Positions 25,016 to 33,134 of a DNA stretch of 62,426 nucleotides are shown piece by piece. The stretch's first letter is position 1; each line of letters starts with the position of its first letter. The translations under genes were made by a program, and so were the position numbers. The DNA is from Eisenbergiella tayi (lineage in GTDB: Bacteria > Bacillota > Clostridia > Lachnospirales > Lachnospiraceae): positions 1 to 62,426 of the forward strand of contig NZ_MPDJ01000011.1 in the NCBI RefSeq assembly GCF_001881565.1, written 5' to 3'. The notes under the pieces are model-generated. The model saw only the letters and a list, made by a program, of their open reading frames with translations. It ran no database searches and was not told where the DNA came from.

Positions 25016-26872
25016 TCATTCCAGTTCAAATTGTCCGGTATACAGCCGGTAGTAGCGGCCCTTCTGGGCGAGCAGCTCCTCATGATCCCCCCGCTCGATT
25101 ATCTCCCCCTGCTCCAGGACCATAATTGCTTTGGAATTGCGGACCGTGGAAAGTCTGTGGGCAATGACAAATACCGTCCGGCCTTCCATCAGAGAGTCCA
25201 TCCCCTTTTCTATCAGCCTCTCCGTTCGAGTATCAATGGAACTGGTTGCTTCGTCCAGAATCAGCACCGGCGGCCGGGAAATTGCGGCCCTGGCAATGGC
25301 GAGCAGCTGACGCTGTCCCTGGGAAAGATTGGAGCCGTCACTGTGCAGCATGGTATCATAGCCTTCCGGAAGCCTGCGTATAAAGGAATCCGCATTGGCG
25401 ATCCGGGCCGCTTCCCTGATGTCCGCTTCCCCTGCCTTCAGCCGCCCGTAACGGATGTTGTCCGCAATGGTGCCTGTAAACAGGTGTGTATCCTGTATTA
25501 CCATGGAAAGGGAACGGCGGAGATCCTTTTTGCGGATATTCCTGATATCCAGCCCGTCGTAGGTTATGGTACCGCTCTGGATTTCATAAAACCGGTTGAT
25601 AAGATTAATAATTGTCGTTTTCCCCGCTCCGGTGGAACCTACAAAAGCGATTTTCTGGCCGGGTTTGGCATAAAGGCTTATTTTATTCAGAATCTTCTTT
25701 TCAGGAGTATAACCAAATACCACATCCACAAAACGGACATCCCCCTTTAACGGTACCAGTTCAGAGCTTCCGTCTTCCCGCGGCACCTTCCAGGCATAAT
25801 CCCTGCCCTCTTCACCGTTTTCTTCAAGCACGCCGTCCTTTTCCTTCACATGGCACAGGGTAATATTTCCTTCATCAATTTCCGGCTCTTCATCCATCAT
25901 TTCAAAAATACGTTCGGCGCCGGACAGGGCTGCCAGCAGAAAATTGATCTGTTGGGTAAACTGGTTCATGGGCATGGCGCTCTGTCTCACATATACCAGA
26001 TAGGATGCCAGGCTTCCCAGATCCATCAGGCCCGACAGGACAAACATTCCTCCCACGCAGGCCGATATGGCATAATTAAAATAGGAAAGGCTGACAATAG
26101 TGGGAACCATCATTCCGGAATAGGACAGCGCTTTGGTGGACGCCTGCCTGAGCGCTTCATTTCTCCTGCAGAATTCTTCGAAATCCTGTTCTTCATGATT
26201 AAATACCTTTTCCACCTTCTGGCCGCCTACCATTTCTTCAACAAAGCCATTGATGCTTCCCAAGTATTTCTGCTGTGCAAGATAATATTTTTTACTGCGT
26301 TTTCCATTAAACTGGATAAACAGGAACATGAGAATAAGGAAAGCAATCACGATAAGGGACAGCCTGAAATTCAGGATAATCAACATGGCAATGGTGCCGG
26401 TAACCACGATAAAGCTCTGGATCAAAAGGGTAAAGCTATTGTTCAGAGCCTCCGTCAGCGTATCCACATCATTGGTAAAACGGCTCATCAGCTCGCCATG
26501 GGTATGGACATCAAAATAAGAAACGGGAAGCTCCTGCGTATGTTCAAACAAATCGCGCCGGATTCGGCCTACTATCTTCTGGCAGGTATGGACCATGAGC
26601 TGATTGTAGCCGAGAGTCGCCAGCGCTCCGCAGCCGTACATAACCGCCATCAGCACGATAATACGGATGAGTCCGGGAATATCTCCCGGCAGGATGTATT
26701 TGTTGATAACCGGCTTGAGCATATAGGTGCCTATAATATTCGCCAGACTGCTGATGCATACCAGCAGCGCTACCAAAGCCACAGACCATTTATAAATTCC
26801 CATGTAATGGAGCATCTTTTTCATGGTTTTCTTTCGATCTTTAGGACGTGCGTATCCATTGTATTTCGCCAT
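25016..26872 (-). CDS. ABC exporter half-transporter with consensus ATPase site
   Basis: A 618-residue type IV ABC exporter subunit: six membrane segments, then a nucleotide-binding domain. Walker A is AFVGSTGAGKTTIIN, Walker B VLILDEATSSID with the catalytic Glu, and the switch His is in FVIAHRLSTV. The signature is LSQGQ, departing from LSGGQ. Its start overlaps the stop of the upstream subunit gene by one base (TAATG). An insertion of about 50 residues rich in Glu precedes the ATPase domain. With its partner it should form a BmrCD/TM287-288-type multidrug or lipid exporter. Confidence 0.95.
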   Translation of the reverse strand: MAKYNGYARPKDRKKTMKKMLHYMGIYKWSVALVALLVCISSLANIIGTYMLKPVINKYILPGDIPGLIRIIVLMAVMYGCGALATLGYNQLMVHTCQKIVGRIRRDLFEHTQELPVSYFDVHTHGELMSRFTNDVDTLTEALNNSFTLLIQSFIVVTGTIAMLIILNFRLSLIVIAFLILMFLFIQFNGKRSKKYYLAQQKYLGSINGFVEEMVGGQKVEKVFNHEEQDFEEFCRRNEALRQASTKALSYSGMMVPTIVSLSYFNYAISACVGGMFVLSGLMDLGSLASYLVYVRQSAMPMNQFTQQINFLLAALSGAERIFEMMDEEPEIDEGNITLCHVKEKDGVLEENGEEGRDYAWKVPREDGSSELVPLKGDVRFVDVVFGYTPEKKILNKISLYAKPGQKIAFVGSTGAGKTTIINLINRFYEIQSGTITYDGLDIRNIRKKDLRRSLSMVIQDTHLFTGTIADNIRYGRLKAGEADIREAARIANADSFIRRLPEGYDTMLHSDGSNLSQGQRQLLAIARAAISRPPVLILDEATSSIDTRTERLIEKGMDSLMEGRTVFVIAHRLSTVRNSKAIMVLEQGEIIERGDHEELLAQKGRYYRLYTGQFELE

Positions 26873-28596
26873 TACAAATCAGCTCCTTCCTGTTGGGATT
26901 GATAAATTTCCTGATATATGAGATTGTTTTTCAGCAGCTCTTCATGGGTGCCTGTTGCATGGATCTTCCCATCCTCCAGAATAACGATTTTATCCGCATG
27001 CGCTACGGAGGAAATTCTCTGTGCAATAATGATTTTGGTAGTCCCCGGAAGGCTCTTTGCCATTCCTTCACGGATTTTGGCTTCTGTAGCCGTATCCACT
27101 GCGCTGGTGGAATCATCCAGTATGAGCACCTTCGGCTTTTTCAGCAAAGCCCTGGCAATACAGAGCCTCTGCTTCTGTCCGCCCGAAACATTAACTCCTC
27201 CCTGCCCAAGATCCGTATCGTACCCATTTTCCAGCCTGCCTATAAATTCATCAACGCAGGCAATCCGACAGGCTTCTTCGATTTCCTCCTCCGTGGCATC
27301 CTCTTTCCCCCACCGCAGGTTATCCCTGACTGTGCCGGAAAAAAGTGTGTTTTTCTGCAGCACCATGGCAATGGCGTCACGCAGAGGCTTCAGAGGATAC
27401 TCCTGCACCGGATAGCCATCGATGCGGATCTGACCCTCCGTCACATCATAGAGGCGCGGGATCAGCTGCACAAGCGTAGTTTTCGCAGCGCCGGTTCTTC
27501 CGATAATTCCGATTGTCTGCCCGGCCTCCATTTTAAGGGATATATCGGACAGCACATATTCCTTCGCCTGGCTGCTGTATTTAAAATACACATGATCAAA
27601 TTCGATATCTCCCTTTTCCACCGTGATATCTCTGGCGTCATCTTCCGTAATATCAATTTTTTCATCCATCACTTCAGTAATACGTTTCCATGAGGTAAGG
27701 GAACGGGTAAACATCATAAATACATTGGATATCATCATCAGGGAATTGAGCACCTGAAGGACATAGCTCAAAAATCCGGTCAGTTCTCCTACCTTCATAC
27801 CTCCCGCCAGAATCAGATTCCCTCCGAACCAGAGGATACAAAGGATCGTGGTATACATGACAAACTGCATGGCAGGCATATTCAGGGATGCAACACGAAA
27901 CGCCCTTTCCGAGGTTGTCTGCAGGCCGGCATTTACTTCTTCAAATTTTGAAAGCTCATAATCGCCCCGCACATACGACTTTACCACACGGATAGCAGTC
28001 AGATTCTCCTGGATGATCCTGTTTACCAGATCCACAGCCTTCTGCATCCTGGCATAAAGAGGACGGACATGGCTGATAATAAGGAATAAAAGGATTCCCA
28101 GAACCGGAGCCGCTATCAGAAAGATCACGGCAAGCTCCTTATTGATATAAAAAGACACGGCAATAGCCGTTATCATCATTACGGGCGCCCTGCACGCAGG
28201 CCGCATACCTGTGGAAATGGAATTCTGTATATTCGTCACATCTCCTGTCAGCCTTGTTACCAGGGAAGAGGTCCGGAACCGATCCGTGTTGGCAAAGGAA
28301 AACTGCTGCAGCTTCAGATACTCATTCTTACGGATTTCCGCACCCACTCCCTGCCCGCACACCGCAGCGAATCTGGCGCTGCCTACACCCAGCACCATGG
28401 ATATCACCGCGCAGGCCGCCATCATAAGCCCCTTCTCAAAAATATAAGCTTTATCCCCGTTAGCGATTCCCACATCCACCATATCCGCCATAATAAGAGG
28501 AATAATCAATTCCAAAAAAGTCTCCAAAACAATACAAAACACCGCCAGGGCAGTAGCCGCCCTGTACTTTTTCATGTAAGAAAGCAAACGTTTCAT
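26872..28596 (-). CDS. ABC exporter half-transporter with degenerate ATPase site
   Basis: A 574-residue type IV ABC exporter subunit. Its signature VSGGQKQR is normal. Its other ATPase motifs are not: Walker A reads GRTGAAKTT (Ala instead of the Gly before Lys), Walker B ends LDDSTSAVD (Asp instead of the catalytic Glu), and the switch position is Gln (IIAQRISSV). This is the pattern of the non-catalytic half of heterodimeric exporters. It is the first gene of the exporter-marR operon, with GGAGG before the ATG and a consensus promoter. Confidence 0.95.
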   Translation of the reverse strand: MKRLLSYMKKYRAATALAVFCIVLETFLELIIPLIMADMVDVGIANGDKAYIFEKGLMMAACAVISMVLGVGSARFAAVCGQGVGAEIRKNEYLKLQQFSFANTDRFRTSSLVTRLTGDVTNIQNSISTGMRPACRAPVMMITAIAVSFYINKELAVIFLIAAPVLGILLFLIISHVRPLYARMQKAVDLVNRIIQENLTAIRVVKSYVRGDYELSKFEEVNAGLQTTSERAFRVASLNMPAMQFVMYTTILCILWFGGNLILAGGMKVGELTGFLSYVLQVLNSLMMISNVFMMFTRSLTSWKRITEVMDEKIDITEDDARDITVEKGDIEFDHVYFKYSSQAKEYVLSDISLKMEAGQTIGIIGRTGAAKTTLVQLIPRLYDVTEGQIRIDGYPVQEYPLKPLRDAIAMVLQKNTLFSGTVRDNLRWGKEDATEEEIEEACRIACVDEFIGRLENGYDTDLGQGGVNVSGGQKQRLCIARALLKKPKVLILDDSTSAVDTATEAKIREGMAKSLPGTTKIIIAQRISSVAHADKIVILEDGKIHATGTHEELLKNNLIYQEIYQSQQEGADL

Positions 28597-28615
28597 ATTA
28601 CCTCCATTTTCTGTT

Positions 28616-28665
28616 ACAATAGTTGCATCTGCAATTATTGTATGCGCACATTATTTTTTTGTCAA
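28616..28665 (-). promoter_or_regulatory. Exporter operon promoter with overlapping MarR-type operator
   Basis: On the minus strand TTGACA (28660-28665), 17 bases, TACAAT (28637-28642) form a consensus vegetative promoter. ACAATAGTTGCA and TGCAATTATTGT (28616-28641) form a 26-base palindrome with one mismatch, covering the -10 box and start site. The TTGCA-TGCAA core resembles MarR operators, so the MarR protein at the operon's end probably represses here. Confidence 0.8.
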
Positions 28666-28837
28666 TACTGTATGGCTGGATTGTATCAACAGAGGGGACT
28701 TTTTACTACAATTATATGGACTATTTTATCGTTTCGTGGTAGACTGTATATAGTTATATATCGAAATACTGTTTTTTCGCACACTCCGGCTGTTCCTGTT
28801 TTCCCGGAATGTCCAAAGCAGGCGGGAGGGAGAAGAA

Positions 28838-29098
28838 ATGTTGGATGAAATAACAGACTGTGCAGTATCCGGCTGGCTGCAGGATGTTTTTTTAAAGGAT
28901 GAGGAATATCAGAAGCTGGGAGAAGAAGAAAAGAAGGCGGCTGTGGAATGTTACCGCCGTCTCCCTGAAGAATATCATAATGTAGTAGAACAGCTGATGG
29001 ACTGCCATAACAGCTGCTGCGGGAAGCTCATTGACCTGGCTTATAAACAGGGGATGATTGACTGCGCTCAATTATTGAGAGAACTAAAGATTAAATAA
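28838..29098 (+). CDS. Small hypothetical protein, plus strand
   Basis: An 86-residue, soluble, acidic helical protein with Cys in NSCCGKLIDL. AGGGAG precedes the ATG and a terminator follows within 30 bases, so it is a real monocistronic gene. It is one of the few plus-strand genes here. I do not recognise a family. Pattern: a helical N-terminus with LGEEEKKAAVECYRRL and a C-terminal YKQGMIDCAQLLRELKIK. Confidence 0.75.
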   Translation: MLDEITDCAVSGWLQDVFLKDEEYQKLGEEEKKAAVECYRRLPEEYHNVVEQLMDCHNSCCGKLIDLAYKQGMIDCAQLLRELKIK

Positions 29099-29127
29099 TT
29101 TATAAAAGGCTTTCCGGGGCGGTAATA

Positions 29128-29166
29128 AATAGTCCAGCCGGCAATCAGGCGGCTGGATTATTTTGC
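29128..29166 (+). terminator. Terminator of the small plus-strand gene
   Basis: AATAGTCCAGCCG (29128-29140) pairs with CGGCTGGATTATT (29150-29162), one G-T pair, followed by TT. It lies 30 bases past the stop codon at 29098. Confidence 0.8.
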
Positions 29167-29202
29167 AGCAGGATAAGTGTATTTTTTTTCGTAAGTATAC
29201 CG

Positions 29203-29664
29203 TTATCGTTCTAATCTTTTCTTGCAGTCCAACAATTCATAAATTTCAGTGAGAGGTTCGATCGTCTTTATATCGAACACTACAGGAAAGGTAGGAAGCT
29301 TGCCCATTGTATCGGCGTCTCCAATCAGCTGTTTTGTTTTTTCGCTCACATTGGCATTTAAAAGTTCCATACGGTTCTTTTCCTTAAACCAAATCGCCAC
29401 GCTGAAATACCCTTCATAAACATAGAGCCAATAAAGTGTTTTCTCTTTTTTCGTTCCCCTTTTGGTCGTCCAAAAATGCTGTCCTCTGGCAAACCATGCC
29501 TTGTATGGGGTATACCATTGCCACTCCTGTTCCATTTCCAAATTGGGCAGAGCATCCTGAAGAGCTTCATATGCTGCATAACTGCCGCCCAATATATTCT
29601 CCAGCATTTCTCTAGTCGGCATCACTTCGGGGTTTTTTAGCTGTAAATTTTCATTGCTGTTCAT
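29203..29664 (-). CDS. DUF3788 family protein
   Basis: A 153-residue soluble protein resembling the DUF3788 family: MPTREMLENILGGSYAAYEAL at the start, a middle WYTPYKAWFARG and the YEGYFSVAIWFKEK core. AGGGAG precedes the ATG. Function unknown in the family. It appears monocistronic and no neighbour suggests a role. Confidence 0.75.
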   Translation of the reverse strand: MNSNENLQLKNPEVMPTREMLENILGGSYAAYEALQDALPNLEMEQEWQWYTPYKAWFARGQHFWTTKRGTKKEKTLYWLYVYEGYFSVAIWFKEKNRMELLNANVSEKTKQLIGDADTMGKLPTFPVVFDIKTIEPLTEIYELLDCKKRLER

Positions 29665-30007
29665 CTTGTGTACTCCCTATTTTTTATAATATAAATCTTA
29701 TTGCTGCGAACCCATATTTATCTGAAATGAAGAATTACAAACGAACTGTCCCCGCCTTTATCCCAATGATGTAATGCCAAGCTCTGTAAGCAGATTATGA
29801 TACCTGGTTACTTCCAATTCAGCTGCGGGGAAATTTCTACTTTTTTTGAAATCATTATACCATACGCAGTTACCGTTTTCATCATTATTAATATGTTCTC
29901 ATTTTTGTTGTATATCCATTATTTTCCTGTTTAGCATATAAAAACCTCCAAACTTTGAGACGTTTGGAGGTTTGGGCAACATATCTTAGCGGGTATTGCT
30001 TCCGGAT
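29665..30007. other. Gap with a terminator, no gene seen
   Basis: 343 bases, AT-rich, no reading frame with a ribosome site. It contains the terminator at 29942-29973 for the two genes on its right. The rest shows no repeat or RNA I can support. Confidence 0.5.
29937..29973 (-). terminator. Terminator of the paralogous gene pair
   Basis: AAACCTCCAAAC (29942-29953) pairs perfectly with GTTTGGAGGTTT (29962-29973); the minus strand continues with TTTTTATATG. It lies 35 bases past the stop of the gene at 30008. Confidence 0.9.
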
Positions 30008-30595
30008 TCACACCCGATATTTTTGTATCTCATGCAGGATATCATCTACTTTGTTATGTACAGCTATTGCGTTCTGAACGGTTTTAATAACAGATGGAGG
30101 TGCATCCATACAATATTTATAAATATAGTCCGTGTACCTTTGCCTGTAATCTGTTAATGCGTTGTATCCGCTTACAGGATTGTACCGCGGCTCTTCCCAT
30201 GATGTTAAGGGTGTTCCGGCAGGAGCCCCTATTTCATCTAAACTGAACACCGGTACAGGACTTAAAGCATAGCCATATTCAGTACCGCTTAGAACTCCTG
30301 CATCATGTAAAGTAGCAAGAATCGTAGTAAGATCACCTTGCTGCAGCTTCGTCATATCATACTTTTCTGCCAGTCTTTTGTATAATTCTTCTTCCGACTC
30401 AAAGTTTTCTTCAGGCCATAAGCCTTTTGGCGAAATATTTCCTTCTACCGTTGGATAATAATCATTATCAGAAGATATACCACAAGGGACACAACGTCTT
30501 TTGAATTCTTCAAGAGTCATCATGGCCCTTGAAGCTTTTTGATTTTCCTGTACATAAGAAGTATATGTTGTTGGCGTTACGTAATTAATATTCAT
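30008..30595 (-). CDS. Unknown protein B of a paralogous pair
   Basis: A 195-residue soluble protein with no signal peptide. GGGAG precedes the ATG. The middle (LAEKYDMTKLQQGDLTTIL, then LHDAGVLSGTEYGYALSPV) and end (AVHNKVDDILHEI) align with the neighbouring gene at 30671-31174, so the two look like diverged duplicates. The N-terminal 70 residues, with two Cys in RRCVPCGI, are specific to this copy. I do not recognise the family; function unknown. Confidence 0.7.
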   Translation of the reverse strand: MNINYVTPTTYTSYVQENQKASRAMMTLEEFKRRCVPCGISSDNDYYPTVEGNISPKGLWPEENFESEEELYKRLAEKYDMTKLQQGDLTTILATLHDAGVLSGTEYGYALSPVPVFSLDEIGAPAGTPLTSWEEPRYNPVSGYNALTDYRQRYTDYIYKYCMDAPPSVIKTVQNAIAVHNKVDDILHEIQKYRV

Positions 30596-30670
30596 GCGAT
30601 TTGCTCCCTATCATCGTACAATTTATCGTACATTGAATTACAATCCGGATCCAGGAAGAATTCTTCTGCT

Positions 30671-31174
30671 TTAAGAAAAAATATAATCCATAACATTATC
30701 CAGTTTCTCATAAACAGATGATTGCTTCATAAAAAAATCAGAAAGCTCCGGGTATTTATTTGCTTCTCCCCTTTGAAGTATTGCGTAAATATGAAAGGAA
30801 CTCCTTATATCCATGTCATCAGGATTTGGGGAATTATACCAGCTTGTAATTGTATTTTCTTTACTGGCTACCCATACAGGCATATATTCACCACATTTAG
30901 CCTCTTCATCCGTGATCACTCCCATTTTTTTAAGATCATTCATAAACGCAAGCGTTTTTTTATCACCAATCTTTAGTTCTAAAGAACCATATTTCTCTTT
31001 TAGATATTGTTTTTGTTCTGCATTGATGCCATATCGTTCTTCTTGTCCTGAATCATTAACAAAAGTTACAGAATCAAGGACTTGTCCAAAAAAAGATTTC
31101 TCATTTTTAAGATTATTGGAGAATACAGTCTTAAAAGGATTACAGCTTCCAAGTCCTCCCAGAGAATTAATCAT
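30671..31174 (-). CDS. Unknown protein A of a paralogous pair
   Basis: A 167-residue soluble protein, started at the ATG six bases after AAGGAGG. It has a Gly/Ser/Asn-rich start (MINSLGGLGSCNPF), a middle KEKYGSLELKIGDKKTLAF followed by LKKMGVITDEEA, and an end SVYEKLDNVMDYIFS. These parts match the following gene in order and spacing. The pair shares one terminator and is probably one operon. AT content is higher than the surrounding genes. Function unknown. Confidence 0.7.
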   Translation of the reverse strand: MINSLGGLGSCNPFKTVFSNNLKNEKSFFGQVLDSVTFVNDSGQEERYGINAEQKQYLKEKYGSLELKIGDKKTLAFMNDLKKMGVITDEEAKCGEYMPVWVASKENTITSWYNSPNPDDMDIRSSFHIYAILQRGEANKYPELSDFFMKQSSVYEKLDNVMDYIFS

Positions 31175-31483
31175 AACCAACCTCCTTTTCCCAATACGTT
31201 TTTACGTTACTCTATGTATTTCGTCTTAATAGTATATAAATTAACATCCATTCGGCAGTTTTAGTAATTTTATTTTTTAGTTTTTACTTATACAATAACT
31301 TATTTATTTTGTTTATGAAATGTTAGTTAATATATATACTTTAAAAGCTACCTCTTATCGGCAGCTTTTAACTTAAGGCTGATTATATCGTTAATTATTT
31401 TCGGGCAATAAAAATGCCTGCAAGCCGTATAATTACGAACTTCCAAGCACTTTTCGGGTTGGGCTGTTAAATTAACAGTCAAC
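31175..31483. other. AT-rich gap with a hairpin, no gene seen
   Basis: About 309 very AT-rich bases between the unknown gene pair and the tRNA. TTAAAAGCTACC (31341-31352) pairs with GGCAGCTTTTAA (31360-31371) with one mismatch; it may end the tRNA transcript. No frame with a ribosome site was seen. Confidence 0.5.
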
Positions 31484-31554
31484 AGCTCGTAGGGGAATCG
31501 AACCCCTGATTCCGCCGTGAGAGGGCGGCGTCTTAACCGCTTGACCAACGAGCC
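31484..31554 (-). tRNA. tRNA-Glu (CTC)
   Basis: A complete cloverleaf reads on the minus strand: acceptor GGCTCGT with ACGAGCT (one G-T at the tip), anticodon stem CCGCC/GGCGG with loop CTCTCAC giving anticodon CTC, and T-arm GGGGTTCGATTCCCC. The 3' CCA is not encoded. It reads GAG codons. Confidence 0.95.
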
Positions 31555-31784
31555 ATTTTCCTTCATGCAGGTTTATTTCCTGCGTGACACTTGTATATAT
31601 TATAACAAGTTTCCAAAAAAAGCAAGTACTTTTTTCATTTTTTTCTCAGCCTTTTTTATCGGCCGGAAAAACCCTGCTGTTTCCCACGATTTTCTCCACA
31701 TTCTATACCTGAACTGCAGTAGAAAACCAAAATCACAGCCTGTTTTTCCGGCCGGTCTCATTATAACATCAGCCTATTTATTAT

Positions 31785-33119
31785 TCATTTCCATGAGTAT
31801 TGTTTCAGAAGTTTCCGATATTCCTCATAGTAGTCACAGTTTTCAAAACGGAAGGATTCCGGCATGGCCATGATTTCCTCGCGGGAATATTTCTCCAGCA
31901 CAGGTTTGAGGATATATTCCTCTTCCATACGATAAAGAACCCCTCTTAACTGAAACTGCAGCTCATACTTCAGTTCTTTGGAAAAATCATCCGTATACCG
32001 CTTTCCGATTTCATCCATAAACTCATCTGCAATCTGCATCTGTCCGTAATGAGACCACTTCTTACGGATTTCAGATACAAGCTTCATCCATCCGGTATCA
32101 TTTCCAGGGTAAGCAAGTCCCATCCACTGGGCATCTTTATAGCTCCACAATGTCCAGGAAAGACTGTGTTTTTGAAACAGCGACAAGGTCTCATCCAGCA
32201 GCTGCATGGTAAAGGACAGATCATCCTTTTTAATATCCACTCCCGCCTCCCCGCAAAGTGCCGGCCTTCCGAAGGTATCCCGAAGAGCTGAAAAGCCGCT
32301 TAACTGCTCGTCCATTTTCCGGACTCTTTCCGCCGCGTCATAATCCTTGTTTGTCAGATTTTCATCCCAAACAGTAGGATAAAAATGGAAGGTAAGCGCC
32401 GTTTGTTCATCCCGGGGCAGACGGATATCCGTAAAGTCCATGGAGAAGAAGTCCCCTTCAATAAATATGATATGATTGGGATCCACTTCCCGCACCGCCG
32501 TCGTCACTTCTTCAAGGAAAGCATTCAGCAGCCCTTCCTTTTTAGGCATTAAAAACGGTTCATTCAGAAGATCATACCCCAGAAGGAACGGTTCCTCCTT
32601 ATACCTTGCGGCAATCGCCTTCCACAGCTTCACAATCTGCTCCTGAAAAATGCGGAAATGCCAGAACTGAGGTATCCCGGTCATATTGTCGGAATGCCAG
32701 TCCGGGTTCTGCCCGCCGGGCGTTGTATGCAGATCAGGCATGAGGAAAATCTCATATTTCGTACACAGTGCCAGCAGCCGGTCCATATAGCGGAAGCCTT
32801 CCTCTTTGTAGGTATGGGGATTCAGGTCATCTATAAACAGCCTGTAGCTGAAGGGAACGCGAAGCAGATTCACTCCCATTTCCTTCAGGAAACGGAAATC
32901 TTCATCGGTGAGGAAATTCAGAATAAAAGATTCAAAAAATTTCTCTCCGTCTTCTTTTCCCAGCACCTCTTCAAAAGTCTTTCTTATCTGAGCATCCGTT
33001 CCGGGAAGCCCGAGCATGAAATGCTCCATATTCAGCCAGGAACCCACGCCCAGTCCGGAAAACAGAATCGACTCCCCTTTATAATAGAATTCTTTTCCCT
33101 TTACTTTTACAAAATCCAT
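31785..33119 (-). CDS. Glycoside hydrolase family 5-like enzyme
   Basis: A 444-residue cytoplasmic TIM-barrel hydrolase without a signal peptide. The acid/base Glu is in YDLLNEPFL near residue 190 and the nucleophile Glu in PALCGEAGVD near 290. RVPFSYRLF and MPDLHTTPGGQN are further GH5 landmarks. A beta-glucan or related short oligosaccharide is the likely substrate class. The ATG at 33119 is chosen; a GTG two codons earlier is possible. It follows the GH31 gene after about 15 bases, so the two are one operon. Confidence 0.88.
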   Translation of the reverse strand: MDFVKVKGKEFYYKGESILFSGLGVGSWLNMEHFMLGLPGTDAQIRKTFEEVLGKEDGEKFFESFILNFLTDEDFRFLKEMGVNLLRVPFSYRLFIDDLNPHTYKEEGFRYMDRLLALCTKYEIFLMPDLHTTPGGQNPDWHSDNMTGIPQFWHFRIFQEQIVKLWKAIAARYKEEPFLLGYDLLNEPFLMPKKEGLLNAFLEEVTTAVREVDPNHIIFIEGDFFSMDFTDIRLPRDEQTALTFHFYPTVWDENLTNKDYDAAERVRKMDEQLSGFSALRDTFGRPALCGEAGVDIKKDDLSFTMQLLDETLSLFQKHSLSWTLWSYKDAQWMGLAYPGNDTGWMKLVSEIRKKWSHYGQMQIADEFMDEIGKRYTDDFSKELKYELQFQLRGVLYRMEEEYILKPVLEKYSREEIMAMPESFRFENCDYYEEYRKLLKQYSWK

Positions 33120-33134
33120 AACCACTTATTCCTT

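Noticed and set aside
31220..31290. Possible flagellar sigma-28 promoter before the paralogous pair (TAAA...GCCGAA)
   Set aside because: The spacing between the two boxes (12) is too short and the -10 box is incomplete.
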